NCBI RefSeq assembly: GCF_000003815.2
Contig: NC_049990.1
Coordinates: forward strand, 13,519,460 to 13,583,459
DNA from: Branchiostoma floridae
Taxonomy: Eukaryota > Chordata > Leptocardii > Amphioxiformes > Branchiostomatidae
Reading direction: 5' to 3'
DNA: 64,000 nt
The translations under genes and the position numbers were made by a program. Below are positions 44,260 through 55,997 of the stretch, piece after piece; the first letter of the stretch is position 1; each line of letters begins with the position of its first letter. A model generated the notes under the pieces. The model made no database searches. It had not been told where the DNA came from and saw nothing but the letters and a program-made list of their open reading frames with translations.

Positions 44260-45395
44260 ACCCGCCTGACATAGAATCAAGCACACGAATCCTGTACTAG
44301 TCTGCCAGTACTAAATCTTTCTTAAGTGAGAGCCTGCGTAGAAAAGGAATCTGTAGACCATTGCTTTTCTTGACATAAGAAGGCATTTTGCAGCCAATTT
44401 TTCAGCAAAGCTACACTGCAATCGTTGCATCAAATGACTACTGCTAAGTTATGGTGTCTGAAGTCCTTGCTGACAATGGTACAATGCGATGTCGCTGATC
44501 CAAATCTACGACTAGGTGAATACTGAATAAATCACAGTAAATACTAGTACATCATTATATGTTATATATATGTATCCTACATAGTAAAAACGTCGCACAC
44601 TGTGTGCGAAATAAAAATGAACATCTGTTGTGGTAAGATAAAAAATACATATCTCACTGAAGAGTTCTATGACGGTTGGATTTCTATATGCTTTACTAAT
44701 AGCGGCCAGTGACCTTAAAGGATTTAATGGTTTAAGCCCTTTACATCTGTAGCTAGCGGTTTCTTGCGTATAGCAGTTTTGCGTATTGCTGTTTCTTCGC
44801 AGAGCATTATTTACAACAGGCATTTTACGTGTAGAGAACAACATATCAAAGCTCCTGCTTAAGTAAGCCAAAAGGTGCTGGCTCTATACCAAAGTTCGTC
44901 TCAAAAATACATGTCAGATAAAAATTCATTCAAATCGTTCAAAAGATTTTACCCCCTCCAGAACATTTGATTTCTTCATAAGTACAGGAATATTTTACCG
45001 CTATTCATATCTAATACTTATCTATGTATCTACCTATCTATCTATCTATGTATGTATGTATGTATCTATCTTGCTACCTAGATAAAAGGTCATTAAACCT
45101 TCGCATGGCTAGATTTTGCGAAGTGATGCAATAGACTTCTACTGTGCAAATGCCTTGCTTTTATCTGTACATAGTCTCTTACACTAACAACTAAATCATC
45201 AAAAGTCTTATGTTATAACTGATGTAGCATGTGAAGTTGCCCGTGCATGATTCCCCATCATTTATACAGAATTAGCAACACCCAACATGTCACTTGTATC
45301 AGCACGTCAGCTGAATGAATATTTTCCCGAGCACATGTCACACATAACAGGTAACAAACATGTATGTAAACAGCTCAGAATGTCCCTTGTTTTCG
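44260..45395. other. Intergenic stretch downstream of the sialyltransferase
   Basis: Contains a CTAT/GTAT microsatellite at 45021-45081. This is the expected 3'UTR side of the minus-strand gene, but no convincing minus-strand AATAAA was found close to the stop. Confidence 0.5.
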
Positions 45396-45631
45396 TCAAG
45401 AGCACCTGTCCGTGGTCATGTGTAGGACGCCGCGGTTATGGAGGCTGCGGAGGACAGCGAACTCTTCCGGGATGGAATGTTGGCGAATTCTCTTGTGTTT
45501 AGCTGACATGGTGATGTTGTCGTAGTAGTGGTGTGTGAGCACGCGGCCCTGCCTGTCGTGATCGAAGGGCCAGAACCCGTACAGATGGGTCTCCTCGCAC
45601 AGGCTGAGGGCGGTGCCCGCCAAGTACAGAC
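45396..45631 (-). CDS. Sialyltransferase coding exon 7 (motifs S, III, VS, stop)
   Basis: Acceptor CTCCTAG|. It encodes '[21 protein letters not shown]', HHYYDN and HSIPEEF, then ends with a Cys-Ser C-terminus, as in ST8Sia enzymes that pin the C-terminal Cys to the catalytic domain. Confidence 0.95.
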
Positions 45632-48600
45632 CTAGGAGCGACAACAAACAATATCAGATACTGTATTTTATCGAATAAAGTATACACTTTTAAGATATGC
45701 CAAAAGAAATTACTCAAGCAAATGGATATGATTTTGGAAACGGTCAGACGTTTCAACTGACATCCACCAGTTTTTGTCAGTGACTTTTGGCATATCTTAT
45801 TACCTGGACGTCTAACCTTCATCGACGTATACACTTTTAAAACTTGTCAAAATTCAAGCTGTTGCAAGTTGTTGCCAACGTCGGGATGCCTACATTATTT
45901 TTTTGTGGTCGTCGAACGGCTTAGTAGGACATGGACCTCAAATAGAGATGCTACACTTCCAGGAATGATGTAAAATAAGACACATTATTTTCATCTATAT
46001 ATTTTTTTCGTAATTTTATCGGTTCCGAGCAATTTTATAACTTGCGGTAGGCGATTCACGCGTTTCTTGAGACAATGACAGTGGGGATCACTAGCATATT
46101 TACAAATGCCAGCAAGGGCATTGCAATGAAATCCCTGATGTATGCAAAATTACGCAGGAAAAGAGGAGAAACATCATAATTTCAATCTATTCAGATGAAG
46201 AGGTGTTCAAGATTGGTGAAGAGGGGAGAGAGGTGGCAAGTGTACAAAACGAGAAAGAAAGAAAGAGAGAGAGGAGGAGAGGTAGAGAAGGATGGTGGAA
46301 GGGGGCGTGGCAAAGTGTACAAAACGTACCGATATGTCGATATGGCTTAGATACGTTGATGCTGTGGACACGATTTGTACAAAAGCACGATGAGATAGTT
46401 TCGATCCCCTATGAACTAATCCCAGTTTTCCTAATTTCGTTCACTTATTTTGCTGAAAATACTACAGACGCAGTTCTATAAGTAACATATAATGACATAC
46501 AGCATATCTCACCTGACGTTAACCTTCTTTCGTTTATCTTGTACTGTCCTTTCCAGAATTTTGTAGCCAGAGCTAGGTGTTGCGGGTGTCCGAATATTAC
46601 AGTGGCATTGGTTCGTTTGCCCTTCACACTTTGCACTGTCCGGTAAGCGTTGAAAGATAACGTTGTACACATCCTATACGTAAACGCACTAAAATACATG
46701 AAAGCGTCTTGAAAGTGTGACGTGTAGTTCAGAAAGGTTTCCCTGTTGACTCGAAACCGCAGGCTCCGAAATCTGCAACAGATGACAAAGGAATGTTTTT
46801 CTTAATCTAAAAATACACTTCGTCAAACATAACAAAACACAACGAATTTTAGCGCTTGAGTTCTAGTTATGCATATCGTTTGCAACAACATGAGAACACT
46901 AAAGCGGGTATCACATAGCCTGGGTACCATCCTCCGAAGTTACAACTGGCTCAATATTTTAGCATGCTCGCCATGGAGGTTAGAAAGCGAGAAGATTAAG
47001 CCAACGGTGACTTCGTACAATGGTACCCAGGCCAACGTGTCTAACAAGACTTGCGGAGGCCATTCGCAAAGCGGCGCAAATAGACACAAATTTTCCACCT
47101 GCAATATATTGTTAACCTCTTCTAAATGTAAAAGAAATGGAATTACCATTGGCAAAACGGCTGTTGATTTTTTTAGTAATTGTACATTGGTTTGAATTCA
47201 ACGGTAACATAGCATTTTACATCTTTAAAACAGTTTTTTCTGTCTTACTCATTTAACTCGATGTGCACTTACCTTTCTTTTAATATGGTAGGATTTGCCG
47301 TAACTAAGTTTGTCTTCTTGCCTACATCTCTGGAGTAGTTCCCCATGTATGGTAGGTTTAGTCTGCGGATGGAAAGGGCAGACAGGAATTTAGTTACAAA
47401 AAATGACAAAAGGTTCACATATATGAACACACACGCGCGCGAACACACATGCACACACACACACACACACACACAGACAGACACGCACACACACACACAC
47501 AGACAGACACACACACACACACACACATACAAACACACACACACACACACATACACACACACACACACGAGCGCGCGCGCAAATGGTAGACACATGTAAA
47601 GGTACACGGGTTTAGGTAGAGATCCGAATCGGCACCCGTAGCTACGTTTGAATATGCATACATGTAGCTAAATGAATTTTTTAATGTTATTGATTCCAAA
47701 TTTACTTAGCAGTCTTCAAAAGTGGTGTAAGCCTGTTCAGGTACAGCCCACCAGATGTTTAAGGGGGGTTCACACGTGCGTATATATTCAAGTCCGCTTG
47801 AGGTCCGTATGGAAGTCCTAAATTTTACCAGGCTTCACAGGTTACTACAAAAAGTAGTAGAAATGGGACGAATATTGACAGATAACATGCCAAAGGAGGT
47901 AGGTGGGTGGCAAACCATACTCCTTGTCAGTTAACGCGTTTGGCATGCGATCTGTCTATATTTGTCCAAGTTCTAATATGCTTCCAATGACATGTGGAGC
48001 CTGACAGAGGACATAAATATGTGCGCACGTGTGCCCCCCCCCCCCCCTTTAGGTCTGAATATGTACCTGGATGGCTATATTTTTAAAACAGGCACCATAA
48101 ACGTCGCAACAAGATTTGAAGATTTAAATGTGTGGCATCACAACTAACAAGGCATTCATTCCTGTATTAAAAAAAGTGAACTAGTGTAGTAACAATCTTA
48201 CTAGTGTGGTACACTGGTATCACTTACAAAGTTGGCAACTACATCCATGACTTCCAGTGGTGGCACTTTTACAGCTATTCAAAAAGTTTCACTTCTACAA
48301 CTATATTGTCATGGCTACCTCCCTAGTGTCACTTCTACAAGTATGATTATTAGGCAACACAACACAACACAACACAAAACAACACAACACAACACAACAC
48401 AAAACAACACAACATGTTTGCCCAATTTGGTCTATCTGACCATCCCCGAAGTATGGCGAAGAGGAAAGTTTTTTTCTCTGAAATCAGGCGAATGAGCGCG
48501 CTGATGTCATCCATAAAAGTTGCTTGCTGTGGCCTTACCTGATGACGAAGTCTGCTGAGTCAATCTTCTCCCCACAGCCGCTCTTGAGCAGGATCCCGCC

Positions 48601-51600
48601 ATTCCCCACCACACTGCACTTCTTATACCGCTTAAAGCCGAACGGCTGCTCCTAAACACACACACGGGGGCATGTCTTACAATCAACTACATCTCAACTA
48701 GCAATCAAGTAAGAAAACACTGGTCATATTTTATCTGGGGTCTTACATATCAACTAAATCTCAACTAGCAATGAAGTAAGAAAACAATGGCCATATTTTA
48801 TCTGGCAAGTGGTTTAAGTAAAAAAAAAAGTGGTAAACTCGTTCACTATTCCGAGTACGCATGCGCAAGGTCAAAGGTGAAGGCCCCTGATTGGTAAACA
48901 GTTCTTGTCTCGACTATGCTTTATGTATGTCTTTGACATGGCACATGCGCACTCGGAATGGTGAGCGAGCGTATAGTATGGACAGTGCCGGCTGGAAGTA
49001 CAGTTAAGTAAAAACGGGTAAAAAGGTCCAACCTTACCCTAGGTAACCAGTTGTACAGGTCTCTGGTAACGTTGATGTAATACTTCTGCGCCTCGTACTT
49101 GAGAAGTCTGTTTAATTGCACATTTTTTTGTGTCATCACAAAGACTTCCTGTGTCTTCGTTGCGTCTTCGACAAGAGTCCTGTTGGGACAACATATAATT
49201 GATATAATTCTCAATGGCTTATATTATGGTAAGCTAAGTACTAGTTCTTGCTAGAAATCAACTACCAGCTAGTTCTTCAGTTGTCTTGATTCAAAATTTC
49301 CATCAAAAGGCCAACTGCAGTTCATAAACAGTTGCCAGGGGGTCCAAACCTGCAAGGCATTTTCACGAGCACAAGAGGTCTCCACTACCTACACATCATG
49401 GCCAAAACACGTCCAGAACACGAGTTTTCTTCAAAAGGATGTTCATTGTGAGCCGCAATACAACAGAAGCCGGCTGTGATGTTCATTGTGACGTCATGAA
49501 GACCTGGAAGTATGGGTTTTGTTTCTGATGATTAGATATTCAATCACATCAGAAGGGTGTATATTTTGTGCAGGGGATTTTGTTTTGCAAATTTTGATAT
49601 CATAGGTGTGTGTCATGAGCGCTTTAGGTACTTGACCGTACTCTGGTCAGTTCATATCATAACGGATTTATGTTTTTGCATCGTTTTTGAGGTTTGGATC
49701 CCGGTACCTCCCCCAACCACATACCATCGCAACATGAATAATGAACATCAAGCCCGCATTTTGCCGTGCAATGAATTCCCCAATCTTTTTTTTTTGATCA
49801 GACGTTCAAAGTCATCCATTATTTGAGGAAACTAATAATTACATACTAAAGACAGTATTACAACAATTGTGTATACTTGTTTACCTGATAGCTAGTGTAA
49901 TACTAACAGGGGCTATGTTTTCTTAAGGCACAGGGGAATTGAAAGAATGCATAATTAAGAGCAACGATTGCTATCGGTTGACTCGAGAGATACAGCGAAC
50001 ATTTCTAAAATGTTTATGAGGCTCAGAATTATGTTAACATATACTATGGTGCTCATCATATCATGTTCACGATTATTTTGATACCTTTGTATATAAGATG
50101 TCTATAATTGAAACAGTCTGTACATCTTTGTCTGTAGACAGGAGGAAAGTAAGATTTGTACCAAAAAGCCATTATTCAACTGGATATAATTTTGGAAACG
50201 GTCAGACGTTTCAACTGGCATCCACCAGTTTTCGTCAGTGACATTGAAGTGATCTGGAAGAAACAGGTCTCTTATACACTTACTATGGATGAAGACAATT
50301 TTGGATGTCCAAAAGGAAACGTTGTAATTGTAAGACAATTTTAGGATAAAGACAATTTGGATTCCAATAGAAAATAAAAGGTAAGGCAATGTCAAGCTGA
50401 AAAAAAAATTTGGATTTCAATGGGAAAGAAAGCTAAGACACAGTTAATGCAAATGAGTCAGATTTGAGTTAGATTTGTGGATTTTACGGAGGACCCCCAT
50501 ACCCAGCGGTGACCCATGGTTACCCATTCCAGCACGTTTGCTGAGACCCTGTGCCCCCAAATGTCAGACGGAAATAGTGGCACTGCTATCGTGTGCGGAA
50601 TGAAAATAGCTGCTGGCAAAATATCCCACCATTTCTATCTGACAGTATGCAAATCCCGAGACCCCCCCTACGATCTCTATCTGTAAATGGACTGTACGTG
50701 TTTTTAACTCGGCATGAATATATGATGACGTGTGGCTGCTAGCCACTGTCCATACCAATCGGTATCCGGTTCCATCTTGGCATTCAAAACCACTTGAGAT
50801 GCGTATTCCCAAAGGACAAAGATTACTCTATCTATTGCATTACCTTAAGTGCCCTAAACTATAGCTAACGAAATCACCTAAATGTTATCTATTGGTCTGT
50901 CGGATGTGGATAAAGAGCGCACATGGCCAGCGATAAGGAGCTGACCGATGGTGTAAGTGGGTATGCGAGGACGACGGGCCTCTATTGGGACCATGCACCA
51001 AAATCAGTTAATAAAACAAAAACCACAGATCTCTCGTAATCTCCTGTAAGAATGTACACATACAGAAATACATATACACATATCATAGAAACAACATGTA
51101 CTTATTCAAATATATATGCGCGTACATAACTTAGCGCCAACTAAGGTGCACAGCTCGAATTTTGGTTATCAGTAGTAAAGCATTTTGTCTTTAATGTCTA
51201 TAATTGTAATCATTACTTTGCAGGCGCATTTACGGTTGAAAGGATTCACTCCTCATCAATTATTTTGACAATGCCTTCGAAGATTTTATGGCATGAGGAA
51301 CTCGGCTAACACAGTCTTGATTACATCCTTTTTTTCTACACTTTCCCACAATGATATTTAAACGTTTGCTATATAATTGTGCTCGAACATGTGAGTTGTG
51401 CCTGGGTGACGCCGAGAACTTATTGATCACCCGTAAAAAAATCAGAAAATCTACTTTTCACTATGCACAAAACAAGAGTTTCATAGTTCTATAATCACAA
51501 CCTAATCAGCTTAACAAAAGGGACAAGAGACAAAATAGTTAAACGCAATTGATCCCGTAAATATGTTTCTCGTCATATAACGTTAGAAAGAATAGCATTT

Positions 51601-53203
51601 ATAATTAAAACATGATTATGAAGGCATGTTTCACCAACAGTGCAAACACGTGAATCCCGCTGATAATACATCATTACGTTCCACTGTATAATAAAGTATG
51701 TATTTTCCATGGCAAAAAGCATCAGTATTGATGCCTGGGATATCCTCTGTATTGCCTTATTTCAATAAAATAGAATTTAAAAAAAAAACGTTATGTACGT
51801 ACACCGTAGCTGTACACCGGTCTGAAACTAGACTTGTAAAGAACGTTTAGGTTCAGTCCCAAAAACCTAAAAGTTCAGGACTTACAAAATTGTTCTTAAG
51901 CACCTAGAACCTTCCATAGATCGTGAAATTTGATGACCAACGATGAAAATGTTGTGGTTTGTGTATTTATTATTCAGTTTTTGTGTGTACTGTTATTTTT
52001 CATTTTGCATGTATAGTTTTCAAATTGCATTTAAAAGTTGTGCCAGTATGCAATTTTACACGTGGCCAAAATGTATTTTTAGGACACATATACAGGTCCG
52101 GAGACATTTAAGTCCAGAACTAAAACAAAACCTTTGGTCCTGAATCCGGACCTGAACTTGAACCTGAGTTAAGGTGTGCAGTACGAGTAGTTATAGAGAA
52201 AGCAATGTTACCTGAACTCATCTGCAGCCGTCCTGTTGAAGACCCAGTTGGGGTTGTCTGTAGGGACAGCTTCTGGAGGCGGGGAGGTGGTAGCAGGGGC
52301 CGTGCCATTGTCCTTCGTCCCCGCATCATGGAAAACATTCTCCTTGGCAACTTCTTTCATCACCTTCTCATCCTCCTCCCTGTTGTTGTCTACACTGTCT
52401 TTATCATCAGACTGTGGATCTTCTTCTTCTTCTTCATCGTCAGATTTTGGAATCGCTTCCTCCTTTTCTGTCCGCTGGAAGTCCAGAGAACGGAAGGCCG
52501 TCTCGTCTGGTCCGGGGATGGCATGACTCTCATCATCCGTTAATCTGTGAAAAAAAAAGTACAGTTCTTACATATTGATAATAACTTCAAAGTTCGTGTT
52601 GGTAGAAGCCATTTTGGGTCAAAGTTGAACTGTAATTTCCAACAGAAAAACTGGATTTATTACAAGCTGGACTTGATTCTTATTCTGACCATGTTCAATT
52701 CGGTCTGTATTGTCTTTGTATTTGTCTATCCTCATATGCAGGGACATCGCACGGCGAAACCGTCTGTCTGGATGTACCCTACTTTCTCAACCGTCACTCT
52801 TAGTTCCTGTGGGCGCCGGCGCCACAAACCATCTGTCAGCCAATCAGAGAATAGGCCTTTCAGTTTCCAAAAGGGATCTCGCATATATAAGGGTAAGCTC
52901 ATTCATATTTATAAGAAGGCCGGTCAGGAACTAAGAGTGACGGTTGAGAAAGCAGGGTACATCCAGACAGGCGGTTTCGCTGTTGGATGTCTCTGTATAG
53001 AGGGATGTGCATAGTAAGGAGACGCCCACCCACTTGCTAGGTGCTTGTAATGCAGCTGCCCGGAGATCCTGGAATTCCCCTTCCTTACGGATGAATTCTG
53101 ACACGTGGGTTTCACGTGGCTGCATGACGCGGAGGAACAGGACTACATTGCACACGATGGACACGCCCAGTACCAGGACGCATCGCCGTGACCGCAGCTG
53201 CAT
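45396..53203 (-). CDS. Alpha-2,8-sialyltransferase, ST8Sia1/5/6-like (7 coding exons, 447 aa, complete)
   Basis: Minus-strand exons: 53203-53034, 52544-52212, 49179-49038, 48651-48539, 47362-47273, 46772-46513, 45631-45396. All are GT-AG with consistent phases, totalling 1344 nt. The protein is a type II Golgi enzyme type: a short basic N-terminus, a signal-anchor helix (about 8-26), and an acidic stem (57-168). It then has sialylmotif L starting CSVVGNGG at 227 and continuing through 'DSADFVIR', motif S ending LSLCEE (C381), motif III HHYYDN (403-408), motif VS HSIPEE (H421, E426) and a C-terminal Cys (C446). The GNGG variant of motif L and 'SGCG' favour the ST8Sia1/5/6 branch (ganglioside or O-glycan disialyl synthases) over the polysialyltransferases. 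It would transfer sialic acid from CMP-Neu5Ac. Seven or so N-glycosylation sequons are visible. Family very secure; acceptor specificity inferred. Confidence 0.94.
45688..45835. mobile_element. R3 repeat family, copy 1 (foldback), sialyltransferase intron 6
   Basis: Arms AAGATATGCCAAAAG and CTTTTGGCATATCTT flank a core GGAAACGGTCAGACGTTTCA. The same core lies at 50175-50243 and 54900-55017. Confidence 0.7.
46247..46312. repeat. Purine-rich GAAA/GAGA tract
   Basis: Nearly uninterrupted purines in the last sialyltransferase intron. Confidence 0.8.
46513..46772 (-). CDS. Sialyltransferase coding exon 6 (central catalytic domain)
   Basis: Acceptor GTTGCAG|, donor TCAG|GTGAGA, ending in phase 1. 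It encodes the region between motifs L and S, including '[15 protein letters not shown]', which leads directly into motif S. Confidence 0.93.
47273..47362 (-). CDS. Sialyltransferase coding exon 5 (end of motif L region)
   Basis: Acceptor ATCCGCAG|, donor AAAG|GTAAGT. It encodes 'RLNLP' through '[15 protein letters not shown]', matching the ST8Sia segment that closes motif L. Confidence 0.94.
47426..47580. repeat. CA / CAGA microsatellite in sialyltransferase intron 4-5 region
   Basis: Interrupted CA repeat beginning 64 bp beyond the 5' border of exon 5. The open frames it produces on both strands are compositional. Confidence 0.92.
48354..48414. repeat. (AACAC)n pentanucleotide array
   Basis: About 12 AACAC or AACAA units. 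Confidence 0.9.
48539..48651 (-). CDS. Sialyltransferase coding exon 4 (sialylmotif L)
   Basis: Acceptor TGTTTAG|, donor ATCAG|GTAAGG. It encodes '[16 protein letters not shown]' through 'DSADFVI', the CMP-sialic-acid-binding L motif with its invariant Cys. Confidence 0.95.
48836..48972. mobile_element. Foldback element with ATTCCGAGTACGCATGCGCA ends
   Basis: Left end CGTTCACTATTCCGAGTACG and right end, reverse-complemented, CGCTCACCATTCCGAGTGCG. The same family supplies the outer arms at 55998-56352 and a fragment near 8575-8600. Confidence 0.75.
49038..49179 (-). CDS. Sialyltransferase coding exon 3 (stem to catalytic domain)
   Basis: Acceptor CCAACAG|, donor CCTAGG|GTAAGG, ending in phase 0. 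It encodes a helical stretch ending 'RDLYNWLPR', with one NVT sequon. Confidence 0.9.
49200..52211 (-). other. Sialyltransferase intron 2 (3.0 kb)
   Basis: Apart from the R3 copy at 50175, I see no exon or recognised element. A sequence at 51280-51430 (GATTTTATGGCATGAGGAA, CTTATTGATCACCC) also occurs at 11835-12062, so it is a further dispersed repeat. Confidence 0.55.
50175..50243 (+). repeat. R3 repeat family, copy 2
   Basis: GGATATAATTTTGGAAACGG, TCAGACGTTTCAACTGGCAT and CCACCAGTTTTCGTCAGTGA match copy 1. It lies in a sialyltransferase intron. Confidence 0.7.
52212..52544 (-). CDS. Sialyltransferase coding exon 2 (acidic stem)
   Basis: Acceptor TTCACAG|, donor TTCAG|GTAACA. It encodes about 110 residues that are very Asp/Glu-rich, including a run EEEEED, then a Pro/Thr segment with NGT and NRT sequons. 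The low-complexity acidic composition is unusual for an ST8Sia stem. Confidence 0.9.
52728..53006. mobile_element. Foldback element with promoter-like loop beside sialyltransferase exon 1
   Basis: Arms 52744-52809 and 52925-52990 (66 bp, a handful of mismatches) share GTCTGGATGTACCCT and TCTCAACCGTCACTCTTAGT. The loop has CCAAT at 52840-52844 and TATATAAG at 52884-52891. The element ends 28 bp from the exon-1 donor. Confidence 0.85.
53034..53203 (-). CDS. Sialyltransferase coding exon 1 (cytosolic tail and signal anchor)
   Basis: ATG at 53203-53201 opens 'MQLRSRR' followed by a hydrophobic anchor. A splice-acceptor-like GTTTCAG| ends at 53222-53221 upstream, so a non-coding 5' exon probably lies further right. 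The donor is AGCAA|GTGGGT, phase 2. Confidence 0.85.
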
Positions 53204-54664
53204 AATACTACTCAGCCTCTGAAACATACACAAAGAGAAAAACGTTATTATCGACACACCCACACAAGTAAACTTAACCTTCACTTTCACTTTCATTTTA
53301 CTTGCTTTACTAGAACTAGCACTCGGGGTCATTGACATGTTCTTAGTTAGGTAGGCCTGTACAATACATAACATTGTACAACATCAAATACATAACAGCA
53401 TCATTACAATATCATAACACATAAAACTACATAATATAGTGAAGTTTACTTGCAAGTTCGTGCCCGAGGGCTAATTGCAAGCGCACGGTATAAACATAGT
53501 AGATATACAAGTGGCAATGGACAGTTATGAACAATATTCTACTGTAATACTAGTGTTGGCTATTTCTAAACAATATAAGCAAGGAGGGGATTGCAATTGT
53601 GAGGTTGTGGGGATGCTATGTGACATAAAAGATAAAGGTTCGTTCACACTAGTACTAGCTTGTTTGTCATTCTACTTGGTTTACCGGGTGTCCCATATCG
53701 GTAAACGTATATCAAAATCGCAGAATGCTAAAGTCAATTCCAAAGTCACAGATGTCAGAGAACATATCTATTGTTGTATGAAGCACCTATTGTTCAGTAT
53801 ACCATTGTCTCTGTGTTTAGTTATTTTTTCAGCCTTCCTGGCTACTGAAATTTCATTGTTTTTGGTCAATTTTTCTTCGCAAACTTGCGTCAGTTTACGG
53901 GCACCAAGATGATGTCTTCCATATAATCGAATCAACATGGTCGTATGGCGCAGAAGAACGCAACTGGCTGAACAGAAATATAGAAGAAAGGAAACGTGCT
54001 CTGTTTCTCAGGCATGTGTAATCCTAACACTGTTAAGCTTACACAAGTTAATTTCCTTGTTACTATTAGTTATAGAAACACGGAAATAACCTTGTATTCA
54101 GTCGTCTTTAGGATTATATCCGCTACACATCGTGGAAACGGATCGAATCTGTACAAGGCTGCATACTAGGCGAACACACTGCACACATACCATTTCCGGC
54201 TGAAAATAGCAGCCCATTCTGTTCGTGTTCGTTTATAGAGAAAACAAAACCTAAACGGCAGTTCAGCTACCACTATATTACCAGCACTATCACGCGTCAG
54301 ATACGTAGTAACGTATTTGGAAATATCATTCGAAATTGCCAAGTGTAACGTATTGAAGACGTTATGAATTATAGCTAACCCTCTCTTCAACATAAATACT
54401 TGGAATCCAAAAAAGAAACTGTAGATGTTTGAACGACAAAAATGATGTATAGCGCGCATCTGGGTCATCTACAAAGTAGGGGTGCTTAGTGCTTACCACC
54501 ATCGGTAGAAACTGTGTGGAACAGCGAGCTACAGAATAACTGGCATTACTCGGTGTCGACCTTCGCGCTAATAGACGGATGATGATGGGATACGCAAACA
54601 GAACCACCCGCCACGACTCGTCAGTGTCACAATCGTGACAGTGCACGTGATAGTGACGGTGCCA

Positions 54665-54895
54665 TGCGATACCCTGTCGGCTGTCGCAGTGTGCATTGTG
54701 ACATCCTGCCGCACCGAACATTGTCAAAATGTTGGACTTACTGCACTGTGCATTGTGAAACTGAAGGGAGAAACCCTATCGGACTGTGTGCTGCGAAACT
54801 GTTGGGCGATACCCAGTCGCAGCGTATATTGAGAAACTGTTGGGTGATACCCTATCACACTTACAGTGCATTGTGAAACTGTTTGGCGATGCGTC
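54665..54895 (+). repeat. Degenerate minisatellite, about 37-43 bp unit
   Basis: The words GCGATACCCTGTCG, GTGCATTGTGAAACTG and GAAACTGTTGGGCGATACC recur, with the clearest units at 54772, 54808 and 54845. Confidence 0.65.
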
Positions 54896-54899
54896 GATG

Positions 54900-55017
54900 A
54901 AGGTTAGACATCCAGGTAATAAGATACGATAATAAGCAAGTACTCAAGCAACTGGATATGATTTTGGAAACGGCCAGACGTTTCAGATAACATCCGTTAT
55001 CTTTCGTCAGCGACAAT
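54900..55017 (+). mobile_element. R3 repeat family, copy 3
   Basis: It starts GTTAGACATCCAGGTAATAA, the inverse of the right end of copy 1, then has GGAAACGGCCAGACGTTTCA. Together with copy 1 this defines an element of about 120-150 bp with inverted ends. Confidence 0.7.
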
Positions 55018-55997
55018 GATGTTGTTGGAGAGCAGATATATGCCCTCTGAATTGATAAACAAATGACATTTTCTCGAAGTCCAATAGGCAAATGAGTTGA
55101 TTAGCTCCTGCCGTTTGAATTACAGATTTGTATATTGCTGGACTCCAGGACGAGCGGTGTATGATCGTATTCACTGCGAATCTGTAGATCTGAATACTCT
55201 CTCTTTCTCCCGCGAGCTCGCTCGGAGTCTCCGCATTACTAGTTTCCTCCACCCCTCTTTGTCATCCATCGCTGCGGGAAGTTGCTGGAGGTCCAAACCG
55301 TAGTCTGTGTAACACAAACTCCGCTGTCCAGGGCTGTAACTGGCCGGCGGATGTTTGGCGGGCTGCTATAAGCGAGATTTAATCAGGCTAGTCCAAACCG
55401 CTGTCATCAGCAAGCTACTTAATATACGACTTCCGCGGTATGGTCTTCCCCTGCCTCTGTTACCGTGATTCGAATTCCACAGTAACTGTTTGTGTACTAC
55501 TTCATACTTGAACTGAAGAAATCAAACCAAACCAAACCAACCAAACCTATTTGTACACATTAAGGGATGTCTACCTGAATGTAATTGAGTACATTTATAA
55601 GATGAAAAGCACCAGATTCTTTGAACAAGCGTTAGCGTAAGGAACATAAACATCAAGAACATTTGCCATCACCGTGACATCCCTTGTGCGGACCCGCCAA
55701 CAGCTGGAGGAAACAGCAAGTGAAAGAGGAGCTCAATCGGCAAACCCTTGAACAATAGACAGAAGGCACACATGATGGCCTGACCGGTTATCAGTAGACC
55801 CAAGCTCCTTAGTCGGCTTCATGACATCTTTATCCACAAAGAACAGGCGCTCAGCCGGGCTGCTACAAGCTCTCCTAAGGAAGACTCTCATGGCTTTGAG
55901 GGAAGCAAGTTAAAAGGCAAATCGGTTGGACTGTTCCTTGATTATATGGACCAATCGGGACTATATTTGGACTACAGAAGGAAGGGGAAATGTTCTG

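Noticed and set aside
47269-47699. Val-Cys and Thr-His rich frames
   Set aside because: CA microsatellite next to sialyltransferase exon 5; only 47273-47362 is coding.
53475-53912. 145-codon plus-strand frame with two hydrophobic stretches
   Set aside because: Begins with TTG (first ATG at 53517), AT-rich, no recognised domain; probably chance or an unannotated repeat. Worth only a transcript check.
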